Both the position numbers and the translations under genes were made by a program. 64,000 bases of DNA, taken from positions 4,425 through 68,424 of the forward strand of contig CAZLBV010000215.1 in assembly GCA_964557845.1 (NCBI GenBank), written 5' to 3'. The DNA is from CAZLBV01 sp964557845. Lineage in GTDB: Bacteria > Acidobacteriota > Aminicenantia > Aminicenantales > Aminicenantaceae. Positions 26,206 through 34,569 of the stretch are shown one piece after another. The notes under the pieces are model-generated. The model was given only the letters and a program-made list of their open reading frames with translations. It did no database searches and was not told where the DNA came from. The stretch's first letter is position 1. Every line of letters starts with the position of its first letter.

Positions 26206-27163
26206 ATATCATTGTCAGCCATTTGTGGAACTTCGGGATCTTGCCTTGAACAACATTAAGGTATGTTTCCCTAATCTTTTGGGTTAATTCACCGCTTTTT
26301 CCGGTTCCGATCTTTATCTCTGATGGATTTTCAGCTTTCTCGGAGCCATCGGTTATCTGAATGATGGGAGTTACTTCTGCTGCGGTACCACAGAAGAATG
26401 CTTCGTCTGCTTCGAACAGCTCATTTTTTGTGATGGGGGCTACTTTCGTCTTAATTCCCATTTCTTCAGCCATCTCGAGGATGCTGGTACGTGTAATCCC
26501 CTCTAATATCGAAGCTGTTCTGTCATTAGTTTTTAATATTCCCTTATGGTAAATAAAAATATTCTCTCCTGGCCCTTCTGCGACATGTCCTTCCAAATTC
26601 AAAAAGAGCGCTTCATCAAACCCCTTCTCCCGCGCTGTCATTCCACAGATGGTAGATTGAACATAAGCTCCCCCTAATTTTGCTCCCATGTCGAATTGGC
26701 TGTGGTGAATTCTTTTTTGGGGGAGAATATAAACATGAACCCCGGTGACGGCTTTGTCTCCCAAATATGCACCCCACTCCCAGGCGGCAACCAGAAGTTC
26801 CACCGGACAGAATTTTGGCGTGAGGCCTAAATTCCCGAAGGAGTAGAAAAGAAGCGGCCGGATATAGGCTGCTTTAAGCTGATTTTCTTTCATTATGGTT
26901 TTTATTATGGAAATTATTTCTTCTTTGGAATGCTGTACCTTCATTTTTAAAACAGATGCAGAGTGAAAAAAACGGTCCATATGCTCAGATAAGCGGAATA
27001 CAGCCGGCCCTTTCTCTGTCTCATAGGCGCGGATTCCCTCGAAAACAGAAGTCCCATAATGAAGAGTATGGGTAAAAGGATGGACCGATGCTTTGGAAAT
27101 TTCGTGGATTTCACCCTGGAACCAATACTTTTTCGCTTTGGGAAAATGGGATGAATCAAACAT
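26198..27163 (-). CDS. ilvE: Branched-chain amino acid aminotransferase
   Basis: A 321-residue fold-type IV PLP aminotransferase. HTLHYGTSVFEGIRAYET near residue 33 and FRLSEHMDRFFHSA are typical, the catalytic lysine lies in GAKLGGAYVQS, and EGPGENIFI plus EGITRTSILEMAEEMG complete the pattern. It exchanges amino groups between Leu/Ile/Val and 2-oxoglutarate, giving 2-oxoacids that the E1-E2 complex at 13-16 kb could use. AAGGAG precedes the ATG. TrmO is co-directional and overlapping. Confidence 0.93.
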   Translation of the reverse strand: MFDSSHFPKAKKYWFQGEIHEISKASVHPFTHTLHYGTSVFEGIRAYETEKGPAVFRLSEHMDRFFHSASVLKMKVQHSKEEIISIIKTIMKENQLKAAYIRPLLFYSFGNLGLTPKFCPVELLVAAWEWGAYLGDKAVTGVHVYILPQKRIHHSQFDMGAKLGGAYVQSTICGMTAREKGFDEALFLNLEGHVAEGPGENIFIYHKGILKTNDRTASILEGITRTSILEMAEEMGIKTKVAPITKNELFEADEAFFCGTAAEVTPIIQITDGSEKAENPSEIKIGTGKSGELTQKIRETYLNVVQGKIPKFHKWLTMIYD

Positions 27164-27216
27164 GTTCTCTCCTTTTTAGTATTTTATTGTTTATTAAAGA
27201 TTATAAGATCGCATGG

Positions 27217-27729
27217 TTATTCAATGACTGTAAATTCCCACGCACAATAGACATCCGGAGGATGAGGATCAGGAGGGCAGGTTATACATCTGGTCTGTAT
27301 TCTGGGATCGATGGTGCGGGCAAAACCGCTGTACTCAACGACCCCTACAGGCTTGCAGGGAAAATCCGGTAATCCCTTTCTTTTCCTAGCATCCTGGACC
27401 CTGCACTTGTTCATCCGGAAAACACAACTGTTTTTCTGGATGTCGATGACCTCCTGGACGTTGATATGGGCATAGAGCCTGAATTTTAAAGCTTGAATTA
27501 AAGCAGGTATACCACCCCCTGGCTGGATATTAAGACGATTCATGATCCTTTTGGCTTCAATGACGGTAAAATCCTCCCAGGCTGTTTTGTCCAACTCCAT
27601 CGCTGTTTCCATCCCGAATTTTTTTTCTGCAGCCTGAAACCATAATCCGTCATGGGCCAACCAGTTTTTAGCGGCGTCTTTAAGAAGTTCCCTTAATTCC
27701 TCCTTGGACATATCTTGGATTTCTTTCAT
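27217..27729 (-). CDS. DUF6125-like cysteine-containing protein
   Basis: A protein of 170 residues starting at ATG 27729 (AGGAG seven bases upstream; an in-frame start 57 bases earlier would overlap the radical SAM gene and lacks a site). The N-terminal half is helical (MSKEELRELLKDAAK, WLAHDGLWFQAAEKKFG), and the second half has several Cys residues (NSCVFRMNKCRVQDARK, TRCITCPPD) that could bind metal. It resembles the family annotated DUF6125/L-2-amino-thiazoline-like in anaerobes, known only from genomes. It ends the long minus-strand redox cluster, downstream of the radical SAM gene. Confidence 0.65.
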   Translation of the reverse strand: MKEIQDMSKEELRELLKDAAKNWLAHDGLWFQAAEKKFGMETAMELDKTAWEDFTVIEAKRIMNRLNIQPGGGIPALIQALKFRLYAHINVQEVIDIQKNSCVFRMNKCRVQDARKRKGLPDFPCKPVGVVEYSGFARTIDPRIQTRCITCPPDPHPPDVYCAWEFTVIE

Positions 27730-27772
27730 TATTTCTCCTATGACCTGATTTTTATTGTTTACAGAAGTTCTT

Positions 27773-28720
27773 TCAGACCGGTTCATAATATTTTAGATTT
27801 TTATATATAACGATTTTTATTTTATTTTCTTGCAGGAGAGAATTCAATTCTTTTAGGACCGCGTTTCTATGTTTCCCAAGGGATGAGGAAATATCTTCAA
27901 GAGTGACAGGCCTCCTTTTTACCATATCAAGAATTTGGCTGGCTATATTTTCCTGATAAGGAGGCTGGTCTCCACCCTGGAATTCTGCGATGATTTCTGC
28001 TTTATCACCGAGAAATTTTTGAATTTCTTCTAACCGTGACCTGCTTATCGGTTGAGCTGTAATTTCAGCAGGTGGGCGAACTACCGTATTGAGATGGATT
28101 TTGTCCGGGCGGATTTTTTCTATGACTTTTTTTAATTTTAACAGATGAGTATGTGAGTCATTGACATTTTTGACAAAAAGGATCTCGAGCCATATTTTAC
28201 CATTGTATTGCTTTCTGAATTCAATCAAACCTGATAAGATCTCTTTAAGTTCAAGTTTAGGGTGAGGGCGGTTAATCTGTAAAAATACATCCTGAGAGGC
28301 CGCATCCAATGAAGGAACGACCAGGTCTGCCTTCTTTAAGTCCTGCCTGACTTCTTCTTGAGAAAGGAGAGTACTGTTAGTTAAAACAGCAACCGGAATA
28401 TCAGTAAATGCTTTGATATTAGTTATCAATTCTCCAATTATTTTATTGAGAGTGGGTTCTCCTGAACCTGAAAAAGTAATGTAGTCGATATGGTGCCCAG
28501 TTTCGATGGCTTTCTTTATGCCAGCTAGAATTTCTTTTATAGAAAAGTATTTTTTTCTTTCTACAGTCTTTTTAGGGGTCGTCCCCAACTGGCAGTAGAT
28601 GCAATCCAAACTGCAGGTTTTATATGGCAAGATATCTATTCCTAAAGAATAACCTAACCTGCGTGAAGGTACTGGTCCATAAATGAATGTCTTTAGGTTT
28701 TTATTTTTAATTTTAGTCAC
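27773..28720 (-). CDS. Radical SAM protein, GPVPSRRLG family
   Basis: A 315-residue radical SAM enzyme. The cluster motif is CSLDCIYC (Cys36, Cys40, Cys43), preceded by YGPVPSRRLG, which defines a specific uncharacterised family; SGSGEPTL is the GGE-like SAM site. The C-terminal 70 residues look like a winged helix (RRPVTLEDISSSLGKHRN), so it may bind DNA or RNA. A paralogue with the same opening is at 59150-60100. It lies in the Fe-S cluster region, downstream of the scaffold gene, which fits a modification role, but the substrate is unknown. Confidence 0.88.
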   Translation of the reverse strand: MTKIKNKNLKTFIYGPVPSRRLGYSLGIDILPYKTCSLDCIYCQLGTTPKKTVERKKYFSIKEILAGIKKAIETGHHIDYITFSGSGEPTLNKIIGELITNIKAFTDIPVAVLTNSTLLSQEEVRQDLKKADLVVPSLDAASQDVFLQINRPHPKLELKEILSGLIEFRKQYNGKIWLEILFVKNVNDSHTHLLKLKKVIEKIRPDKIHLNTVVRPPAEITAQPISRSRLEEIQKFLGDKAEIIAEFQGGDQPPYQENIASQILDMVKRRPVTLEDISSSLGKHRNAVLKELNSLLQENKIKIVIYKNLKYYEPV

Positions 28721-28764
28721 CGGATTTAAATACGGTCTATATATATATCAATGAATCTGAGAAG

Positions 28765-28786
28765 GGAACGATCATAGATCTGTTCC
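28765..28786. repeat. Short imperfect inverted repeat between radical SAM and scaffold genes
   Basis: GGAAC-GATC and GATC-T-GTTCC can pair with one bulge. No T-run follows on the minus strand. It is the only structure in the 82-bp gap. Confidence 0.3.
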
Positions 28787-28802
28787 ACCTCATATTACTT
28801 GC

Positions 28803-29273
28803 TTAAATTTTTCTGTATTGTTTTTTCCAGGGTGATTTCTTTTGATAGAGATAATCAGCCAAAGCCCGGCGTAGTGTTTCCGATGCCAATTGAGCGCAGT
28901 GGATGTTTTCTTCGGGAAGCCCTCCCAGCTCTTTCAAAATAACATCGGCACTGATGGAGGCAAGAGCCTGGTTGAAGGTTTTGTCTCTTGAGAGTTCCGA
29001 AACCACACTTCCACAAGCCAAAGTAGCTCCACAACCATCGGTAAGAAAAGTGCATTTGCTTATTCTGTCATCCTGAAATTTTAAAAAAATTTCCATAGTA
29101 TCTCCACAGGATCCAGTTACCTTTGCATATCCATCAGGCTGCTCCAGTTTTCCCAGATTAAGAGGATGGAGCCACAGATTGATAACCTTATCGGTATAGA
29201 TCTGTCTGGCTTGCTCCATGATCTGCTCCTGAAGCTGCTGCGTTATTTTTTCTAATTCCTCGTCTTTATCCAT
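28803..29273 (-). CDS. IscU/NifU-N-type Fe-S cluster scaffold protein
   Basis: A 156-residue scaffold protein with all three cluster cysteines: GSCGDTM (Cys56, with Asp58), DGCGAT (Cys81) and IHCAQLA (Cys126). A 25-residue helical N-terminal extension precedes the family start, and the C-terminus has a short basic tail. It assembles 2Fe-2S or 4Fe-4S clusters for transfer to target proteins. There is no adjacent cysteine desulfurase, so sulfur must come from elsewhere; the PLP lyase at 33015-34217 or a desulfurase outside the window might supply it. Confidence 0.9.
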   Translation of the reverse strand: MDKDEELEKITQQLQEQIMEQARQIYTDKVINLWLHPLNLGKLEQPDGYAKVTGSCGDTMEIFLKFQDDRISKCTFLTDGCGATLACGSVVSELSRDKTFNQALASISADVILKELGGLPEENIHCAQLASETLRRALADYLYQKKSPWKKQYRKI

Positions 29274-29340
29274 TTTTATTGACTCTTAAAACTTTAGGTT
29301 TAAATTAAATATTTAATAATCAGATTTTTAACCTAAAGGC

Positions 29341-29437
29341 GAGTCGATCTTGGCCCATTTACTGCATTGCGGCGGGTTCGCAGTGGACAATCACAGCTTC
29401 ACCCGCTGGCGCCTTGTAACTGGACCAATCTCGACTC
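29341..29437. ncRNA. Foldable noncoding element, candidate structured RNA
   Basis: A 97-base intergenic element with a long outer inverted repeat: GAGTCGATCTTGGCCCA (29341-29357) pairs with TGGACCAATCTCGACTC (29421-29437) at 14 of 17 positions. An inner GCGGGT (29372-29377) pairs with ACCCGC (29401-29406), and GTG/CAC can close the tip. It is GC-rich inside a strongly AT-rich gap and has no T-run on either strand. On the minus strand it lies between the DUF4405-like gene and the scaffold gene. It does not match a tRNA or a riboswitch I know. Direction of transcription is not certain. Confidence 0.5.
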
Positions 29438-29565
29438 GTGAATAATCCAAATTAATTTAATTCATCATTATAACAAAAAATAGTGTTTTTATTGAAATGG
29501 AATTACAAATAGTTCTAGATGAATATTTCCCATTTAATGGATATATTTCCATCAGTTTGGTTCAC

Positions 29566-30438
29566 TTACTTTTTTTGTCTCTTTTGCAACTCAGCGGTTA
29601 TAAAATCCCTCAATTCTTGTATAGAGAATCCATAACTCTTTCTTAATCTGCCCAGGTGGTCAAACTCTGAAACATTTGCAGGCAATCCCATTCCCTGGAT
29701 AATGGTTTTTGTGTTTATTCCGGTTTTTAATTCTATGTCTCTTAAACACATCTGCCCTGTGATCACAATGCCGGATGTATCTTCCTCCAGCCTTCCATGA
29801 ACGAGCTTATCTTCATGTTCCTGGGTTTCTTCGTGAAGGTGGACAGCTGGATAACTCTCAGATTTCACCTCAATTTCTTTTTCTGGTTTCTGCTGGTTAT
29901 TGGCTGCTCCAGATAAAGACTTTTCCGAGCTCTTACCAGGTACGGATGCTTTTTTTTGCTGTTCGATAATCGAAGGGGCAGGAGAAGGCACCGGGGCAGG
30001 GATCGAAGTCGCAGCCGGCACACTTTGCTCAACAATTCTGGACCTCCCAAATTCTCCGTTTCTTCTTCCATAGTTGGAATACAAAGGAGAGTCCTTAGGC
30101 ATGAATGCCCAGATAAAAAAAATGGTAAAAAAAGCAGCTGCTACGGTAAGGCCGATAATTAGAGGGGCCTTATTTTTAAATAGACGGCGTGACTGCGCTT
30201 TAATCCAGCTCCATTCAAGGATCAGATGAATAATGACTAATGCTGTGAATGCTAGGGACAAAATTAGATGAATGTCGCCCCATTGATGCCGGTGCAGACC
30301 TAAAAAATATTTTCCCTGGTCATTGACTGTCGGTCCTTCTGCGAGAAAGAAAGCCATCAGTATTCCTATAACTGCTATTCCAAAAAGAAATATGAAAAGA
30401 AAAGTATCTACCAGATATTTCCATATGTTTTTATTCAT
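29566..30438 (-). CDS. DUF4405-like membrane protein with C-terminal soluble domain
   Basis: A 290-residue inner-membrane protein. The N-terminal 110 residues hold three helices with histidines (HRHQWGDIHLILSL and IHLILEW), the arrangement of DUF4405 cytochrome b561-like haem proteins. A further helix lies near residues 90-110, followed by a Pro/Ala/Ser linker (PAPVPSPAPSIIEQ-like), a His/Glu-rich stretch and a C-terminal globular domain (TGINTKTIIQGMGLPANVS). Similar proteins co-occur with ferredoxin-type MinD ATPases in anaerobes, which matches the two genes upstream. It may pass electrons to a periplasmic or membrane partner; the direction is unknown. Confidence 0.75.
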   Translation of the reverse strand: MNKNIWKYLVDTFLFIFLFGIAVIGILMAFFLAEGPTVNDQGKYFLGLHRHQWGDIHLILSLAFTALVIIHLILEWSWIKAQSRRLFKNKAPLIIGLTVAAAFFTIFFIWAFMPKDSPLYSNYGRRNGEFGRSRIVEQSVPAATSIPAPVPSPAPSIIEQQKKASVPGKSSEKSLSGAANNQQKPEKEIEVKSESYPAVHLHEETQEHEDKLVHGRLEEDTSGIVITGQMCLRDIELKTGINTKTIIQGMGLPANVSEFDHLGRLRKSYGFSIQELRDFITAELQKRQKK

Positions 30439-30470
30439 GGTGGCCCTCCTTTCATTGTTTTTGTTATCTA

Positions 30471-31343
30471 TTAATTATCCACATTTTTTAGATTAAGCCA
30501 AATTTCTTTTATCTCATTGGCAAGGTCAGAATTAGGAAGTTCTGGAATAGGGATGCCTTGAGTGACAGCTTTAATCGCATCTTCTGAATAGGAGATTTTT
30601 CCTAAAATTTTGATGTTGTTTTTTTGACACCAAGTAATGATTCCGTGTGTGTTTTGCTTATTTATGTCGTATTTATTGATAATACAGGCAGTTTTGATTT
30701 TAAAATATTTGGATGTCTCGATAACTCTTTCCATATCATGGACCGCAGAAAGAGTGGGCTCAGTGACCACAACCGCTAAATCAACTCCGGAAAGAGAAGC
30801 GATGACTGGGCAGCCTATTCCGGGAGGCCCGTCGATAAGGACCCAATCCAAATTGCCCGACTCTGCGATCTCTCTGGCTTTTTCTCTAACCAGTGAAACA
30901 AGTTTTCCGGAATTTTCTTCCCCGGGATACAGCCGGGCATGAACAAAGGGGCCGTATTTTGTTTGAGAAATATACCATTCTCCGCAAACCGCAGGTTTCA
31001 TTTCGATCGCCTGTACAGGACAAGATAAGGCACAAACTCTGCATCCTTCGCATGAAAAAGGATCTATAGAAATTTTTCCTTCATCGGAAGAGTGAATGGC
31101 ATCGAACCGGCATAAACTCACACAAGCACCGCAGTATGTGCATTTTTCTTCATTGTAAACGGCTTTTTCTCCGCTTGTAAATGTGTGTGTTTCTTTGATC
31201 TCAGGATGGATCATTAAATGCAGATTGGCTGCATCAACATCACAGTCAGCGAGTACTTTCTTTTCTGCAAGGGAGGCAAAGGCAGCGGTCACAATTGTTT
31301 TCCCAGTTCCGCCTTTTCCGCTGATAACAACTATTTGCTTCAC
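30471..31343 (-). CDS. MinD/ParA ATPase with inserted 2x[4Fe-4S] ferredoxin domain (copy 2)
   Basis: A 290-residue P-loop ATPase with the deviant Walker A GKGGTGKT at residues 9-16. A ferredoxin domain is inserted at about residues 60-115: CTYCGACVSLC and CEGCRVCALSC give two CxxCxxCxxxC clusters. The ATPase core continues with LIDGPPGIGCPV (switch II) and VTEPT. Such proteins occur in tandem in many anaerobes; their role is not known but they are linked to Fe-S or redox-protein maturation. The gene follows its paralogue (31375-32244) with a 31-bp gap. Confidence 0.93.
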   Translation of the reverse strand: MKQIVVISGKGGTGKTIVTAAFASLAEKKVLADCDVDAANLHLMIHPEIKETHTFTSGEKAVYNEEKCTYCGACVSLCRFDAIHSSDEGKISIDPFSCEGCRVCALSCPVQAIEMKPAVCGEWYISQTKYGPFVHARLYPGEENSGKLVSLVREKAREIAESGNLDWVLIDGPPGIGCPVIASLSGVDLAVVVTEPTLSAVHDMERVIETSKYFKIKTACIINKYDINKQNTHGIITWCQKNNIKILGKISYSEDAIKAVTQGIPIPELPNSDLANEIKEIWLNLKNVDN

Positions 31344-31374
31344 TTCTTTTCCTTATTTTAAATATTATCGAGAT

Positions 31375-32244
31375 TCATCTCTTGGTTAGATTGTCGGTCT
31401 GAATTTTAATCTTGTATTTTAAGCTGTCATAGAGTTCTGAGAATTTGGTCTTAAAACTTGGATCTATATCAATCAAGGCTTCTCCTTTAGAGTAAGCTTC
31501 TGCTATTTTTCTGTCCAATGGAATTTCCATGATTAAGGGAATGTTTTCCTTCTGACAGTATTCATGAATGATCTCATCACCTGTTCTTGCCCGGTTTAAG
31601 ATCACACTAAAGGGAATGCCCATTTGCCTGAGAGTATCAACTGAGAGCTTGAGATCATTTAAACCAAAAGGAGTCGGTTCTGTGACAAGAAGGGTGTGAT
31701 CGCTGCCCTTAACTGTTTCGACCATAGGACATGATGTGCCGGGTGGAACATCCAGGATCACATCTTGTTCGTGGTCGATCATTTTTTTCATCTGCCGGAT
31801 CAACGGAGGAGACATTGCCTGGCCCACATCCAATTTTCCTGATAGAAAAAATATGTTTCCGGCATGACCTGATTTGATCACTCCGATTCTTTTGCCAATT
31901 TCTTTTATTGCGTTTTCAGGACAGAAAAGTTTACATGCCCCGCAGCCATGGCAGAGTTCAGGAAAGGTAAGAACGCTTTCTTTGAGTACGGCCAAGGCAT
32001 TATAAGCACAGACTTCAGCACAGCGCCTGCAGTAGGTGCATTTATTATCATCAATTTCAGGAATAGGCAGGTAAGAGATTTTTTCTTTCTCAAATTCTGC
32101 TTTTATGAAAAAATGGGCATTTGGTCCTTCTACATCACAATCTAAAAATTGCAGCTTCTGATCTGCTGAAATGGAAAGAGCTATATTTACAGCAACCGTT
32201 GTTTTACCCGTTCCTCCTTTACCGCTGGCAATGGAAAGGATCAT
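31375..32244 (-). CDS. MinD/ParA ATPase with inserted 2x[4Fe-4S] ferredoxin domain (copy 1)
   Basis: A 289-residue paralogue of the previous protein. ATG 32244 was chosen: GGAG lies six bases upstream and it overlaps the metallo-hydrolase stop (TAATG); a TTG 12 bases earlier is also in frame. Walker A is SGKGGTGKTT. The ferredoxin insert has CTYCRRCAEVC and CHGCGACKLFC. Switch II is LDVPPGTSCPM. The pair probably works as a heterodimer or in sequence, with ATP-driven electron or cluster transfer. Confidence 0.93.
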   Translation of the reverse strand: MILSIASGKGGTGKTTVAVNIALSISADQKLQFLDCDVEGPNAHFFIKAEFEKEKISYLPIPEIDDNKCTYCRRCAEVCAYNALAVLKESVLTFPELCHGCGACKLFCPENAIKEIGKRIGVIKSGHAGNIFFLSGKLDVGQAMSPPLIRQMKKMIDHEQDVILDVPPGTSCPMVETVKGSDHTLLVTEPTPFGLNDLKLSVDTLRQMGIPFSVILNRARTGDEIIHEYCQKENIPLIMEIPLDRKIAEAYSKGEALIDIDPSFKTKFSELYDSLKYKIKIQTDNLTKR

Positions 32245-32957
32245 TAAATACTCCAAACGCTTCCGGCGCCGAGTTCAAGAAAATCATCCTTATACTCTTC
32301 TTTAAAGAGAGTTCGGGCTTCTAGTCCCGAGCAATGGGTCGGCCCCACTTTTTCTATTCCCTCTCTTTTAAATAAACGAATGATCTCTTTGATCTCTCGG
32401 TCTTCAAATCCACCTAAATGGAATCCCCCAAAGACCATATAAATATTTTTCTGGAATTGTTTTTTAGTAAGATCGATTATGTTTGTGATCCGTGGGTGGG
32501 CGCATCCAGTTATAAGAATCAAACCTTTATTGGTTTCTAAAATCAGGGATTGCTCTTTTATCCATCCGTTTATGACGCCGGTTGTAAAGGCTCCAGGTGA
32601 TAGGTTTTGAGGGCCAGTGATGTAAACCGGGCAGCTTCTGGCATCAGTAACGGCTTTTTTTATTTTATTTGGAAAAAAATCAGGAATAAATACAGTTACA
32701 TCGGAGTTTACTGCCAAGAATCCCTCTAAACCCCCTGTGTGATCGAAGTGTTCATGAGAGAGAAATATTTGATCTACCATTCCAGGCGATTTTCCCAACT
32801 TGTTTATATTATCCAGCAAGATTTTATGTTTTGCCCCGGTGTCGAAGAGTATGGTTTTTTCCATTCCTTGGATCAGGCAGGAAAACCCCCAATCTGTAGC
32901 GAATTCTGTTTTATAAGCAATATTGTCATAGAGAATTGAGAAGGTTAATGGAGACAT
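32244..32957 (-). CDS. Metallo-beta-lactamase fold hydrolase
   Basis: A 237-residue MBL-fold protein of the group often called 7,8-dihydropterin-6-methyl-4-aminobenzene phosphate synthase-like, which is a loose name. It starts near ILYDNIAYKTEFATDWGFSCLI; the metal site is LSHEHFDHTGG (HxHxDH), with GCAHPRI and GGFHLGG giving further ligands. It is coupled by overlap to the first ferredoxin MinD gene. In similar gene neighbourhoods this protein accompanies the MinD pair, so it is likely part of that system rather than a general hydrolase. Confidence 0.85.
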   Translation of the reverse strand: MSPLTFSILYDNIAYKTEFATDWGFSCLIQGMEKTILFDTGAKHKILLDNINKLGKSPGMVDQIFLSHEHFDHTGGLEGFLAVNSDVTVFIPDFFPNKIKKAVTDARSCPVYITGPQNLSPGAFTTGVINGWIKEQSLILETNKGLILITGCAHPRITNIIDLTKKQFQKNIYMVFGGFHLGGFEDREIKEIIRLFKREGIEKVGPTHCSGLEARTLFKEEYKDDFLELGAGSVWSI

Positions 32958-33014
32958 CTCTTATTGGCCTTAAAATTCTGATTAGATTTAATATGATAAT
33001 TATTTATTCAACTC

Positions 33015-34217
33015 TCATTCAACAACAGCTAGGGCCTGCTCCAGGTCTGCCTCAAGATCTTCATATCCTTCACAACCCACTGAGATGCGGATCAGATCAT
33101 CTGTTATCCCTGCTTCCAATTTATCTTTCCTCGAGACATTTGCATGAGTCATACTAGCCGGATGTTGGATAAGGGTTTCAATTCCTCCCAGGGAAACCGC
33201 AAGGGTACATAATTTAACTGAGTCGATGAATTTTCTACCGGCATCTAACCCGCCTTTCAAGCCAAAACTGATAAGAGCACCGAAACCACGCATTTGTTTT
33301 TTTGCCAGTTTGTGTTGGGGATGGCTTTCCAAACCAGGATAGTTTACCCAGGCTATTTTTGGATGATTCTCAAGATAAGTGGCCAGTTTCATGGCATTAT
33401 CCTGGGATTTCTCTACCCTGAGTGCTAAGGATTTTACTCCCCGTAAGACCAACCATGCTTGATGCGGGTCCATGTTACCACCCAGAAGGGAGAGAGCTGA
33501 CCTGAGTTTATTATAAAGTTCTTCGTTTTTGGGAATAATTATTCCGCCTACTATATCTGAATGGCCGTTGATAAATTTAGTAACACTGTGGTAAACAATA
33601 TCGGCGCCCAATTCCAGGGGATTTTGAAGATGTGGGCTGGCAAAAGTATTGTCAACCACCAGCAGAAGGCCTTTAGAATGGGCTAGCTTTGCACAAGCCT
33701 CGATATCTGAAATAATCATGGTTGGATTAGCTGGAGTCTCGATAACAATAAGTTTAGTATTTGTTTTAATAGCGGATTCAATTTTTTTTGTATCCGAGGT
33801 ATCCACATAATCGAAACTGATGCCGAATTTGTACGCTAATTTTTCAACCAGGACTCGAGAAGCCCCATAAACAGAAGCTGTGCTTATCATGTGTGAATTT
33901 TGTTCTAATAGACCAAAAAGCAGTGTAGATAGAGCGGACATCCCTGATGAGGTAGCCATGGCCCCGTAGCCCTGTTCTAAATAGGCTATATTGTCCTCCA
34001 AGGCTCTTATTGTGGGATTACCCATTCTGGTATAGATATATCCTTCTTCTTCTCCGGCAAACCGGGCTGCGCCCTGCCGGGCATTTTTAAATGCAAAGGT
34101 AGACGATTGATAAATGGGTGTCGATACACCCCCAAATACTGGGTCTGGATGTTGAGCGGCATGGATAACACTGGTATGCCTGCTTTTCATTTTAATATCA
34201 GTCACATTTTCCTCCAT
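33015..34217 (-). CDS. Cystathionine/methionine gamma-lyase family PLP enzyme
   Basis: A 400-residue Cys/Met metabolism PLP enzyme (PF01053). Features are GGVSTPIYQSSTFAFK at the N-terminus, YIYTRMGNPT, GMSALSTLLFGLLE, DNTFASPHLQNPLELGADIVYHSVTKFINGHSD (core: SVTKFINGHSDIVGG with the Schiff-base lysine) and the C-terminal SVGCEGYEDLEADL. It could release H2S, methanethiol or 2-oxobutyrate from Met or cystathionine. Its position inside a Fe-S/redox gene set raises the possibility that it supplies sulfide, but this is inference. Confidence 0.9.
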   Translation of the reverse strand: MEENVTDIKMKSRHTSVIHAAQHPDPVFGGVSTPIYQSSTFAFKNARQGAARFAGEEEGYIYTRMGNPTIRALEDNIAYLEQGYGAMATSSGMSALSTLLFGLLEQNSHMISTASVYGASRVLVEKLAYKFGISFDYVDTSDTKKIESAIKTNTKLIVIETPANPTMIISDIEACAKLAHSKGLLLVVDNTFASPHLQNPLELGADIVYHSVTKFINGHSDIVGGIIIPKNEELYNKLRSALSLLGGNMDPHQAWLVLRGVKSLALRVEKSQDNAMKLATYLENHPKIAWVNYPGLESHPQHKLAKKQMRGFGALISFGLKGGLDAGRKFIDSVKLCTLAVSLGGIETLIQHPASMTHANVSRKDKLEAGITDDLIRISVGCEGYEDLEADLEQALAVVE

Positions 34218-34368
34218 AAAATTTAACTAAGCGATATTAATAAATATAATAATTTCTGGCTTAAGAGATATTATAATACCGTTTTTAATCTCTGCGGCAG
34301 GATCTTTTGTCGAAACATATTTAGAAAATTCCACCACAGTTTTGGCATTCGTATCTGCAGATAGGAAG

Positions 34369-34554
34369 CTACCTTCCCCGGATCATCTTGGAACCGCATT
34401 TAGGGCAGGTTAATTCAAAACAGGGTTTTCCAGGTTGATGAGAAATTTTGTGTCCGCATTTAGGGCACACACATGAACCGCCTGGCCCAAGCCCCTGTCC
34501 TCCGCCTAATCCTCTACCTCCTTGCCCATTAGGATCTCCGTTCGAATTGGACAT
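34369..34554 (-). CDS. Small glycine-rich zinc-ribbon protein
   Basis: A 61-residue protein with a Gly/Gln-rich N-terminal 28 residues and a ribbon with CVCPKCGHK and CPKCGSK pairs, a rubredoxin-like zinc or iron site. Similar small proteins sit beside NifX/Mrp genes in anaerobes. AGGAG precedes the ATG. The TAG stop is followed in frame by 15 more codons that encode a third knuckle (CRYECQNCGG) before TAA at 34321-34323, discussed in the findings. Confidence 0.8.
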   Translation of the reverse strand: MSNSNGDPNGQGGRGLGGGQGLGPGGSCVCPKCGHKISHQPGKPCFELTCPKCGSKMIRGR

Positions 34555-34569
34555 GATTTTCTCCTCTTT

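Noticed and set aside
29341..29437. tRNA or integron attC site
   Set aside because: No anticodon or TPsiC arm arrangement and no GTTRRRY core; only the inverted repeats are real.
34321..34371. Pyrrolysine recoding of TAG in the zinc ribbon gene
   Set aside because: Several other genes here end in TAG (for example the GSDH protein and the radical SAM gene at 59150), and no pyl genes are seen.
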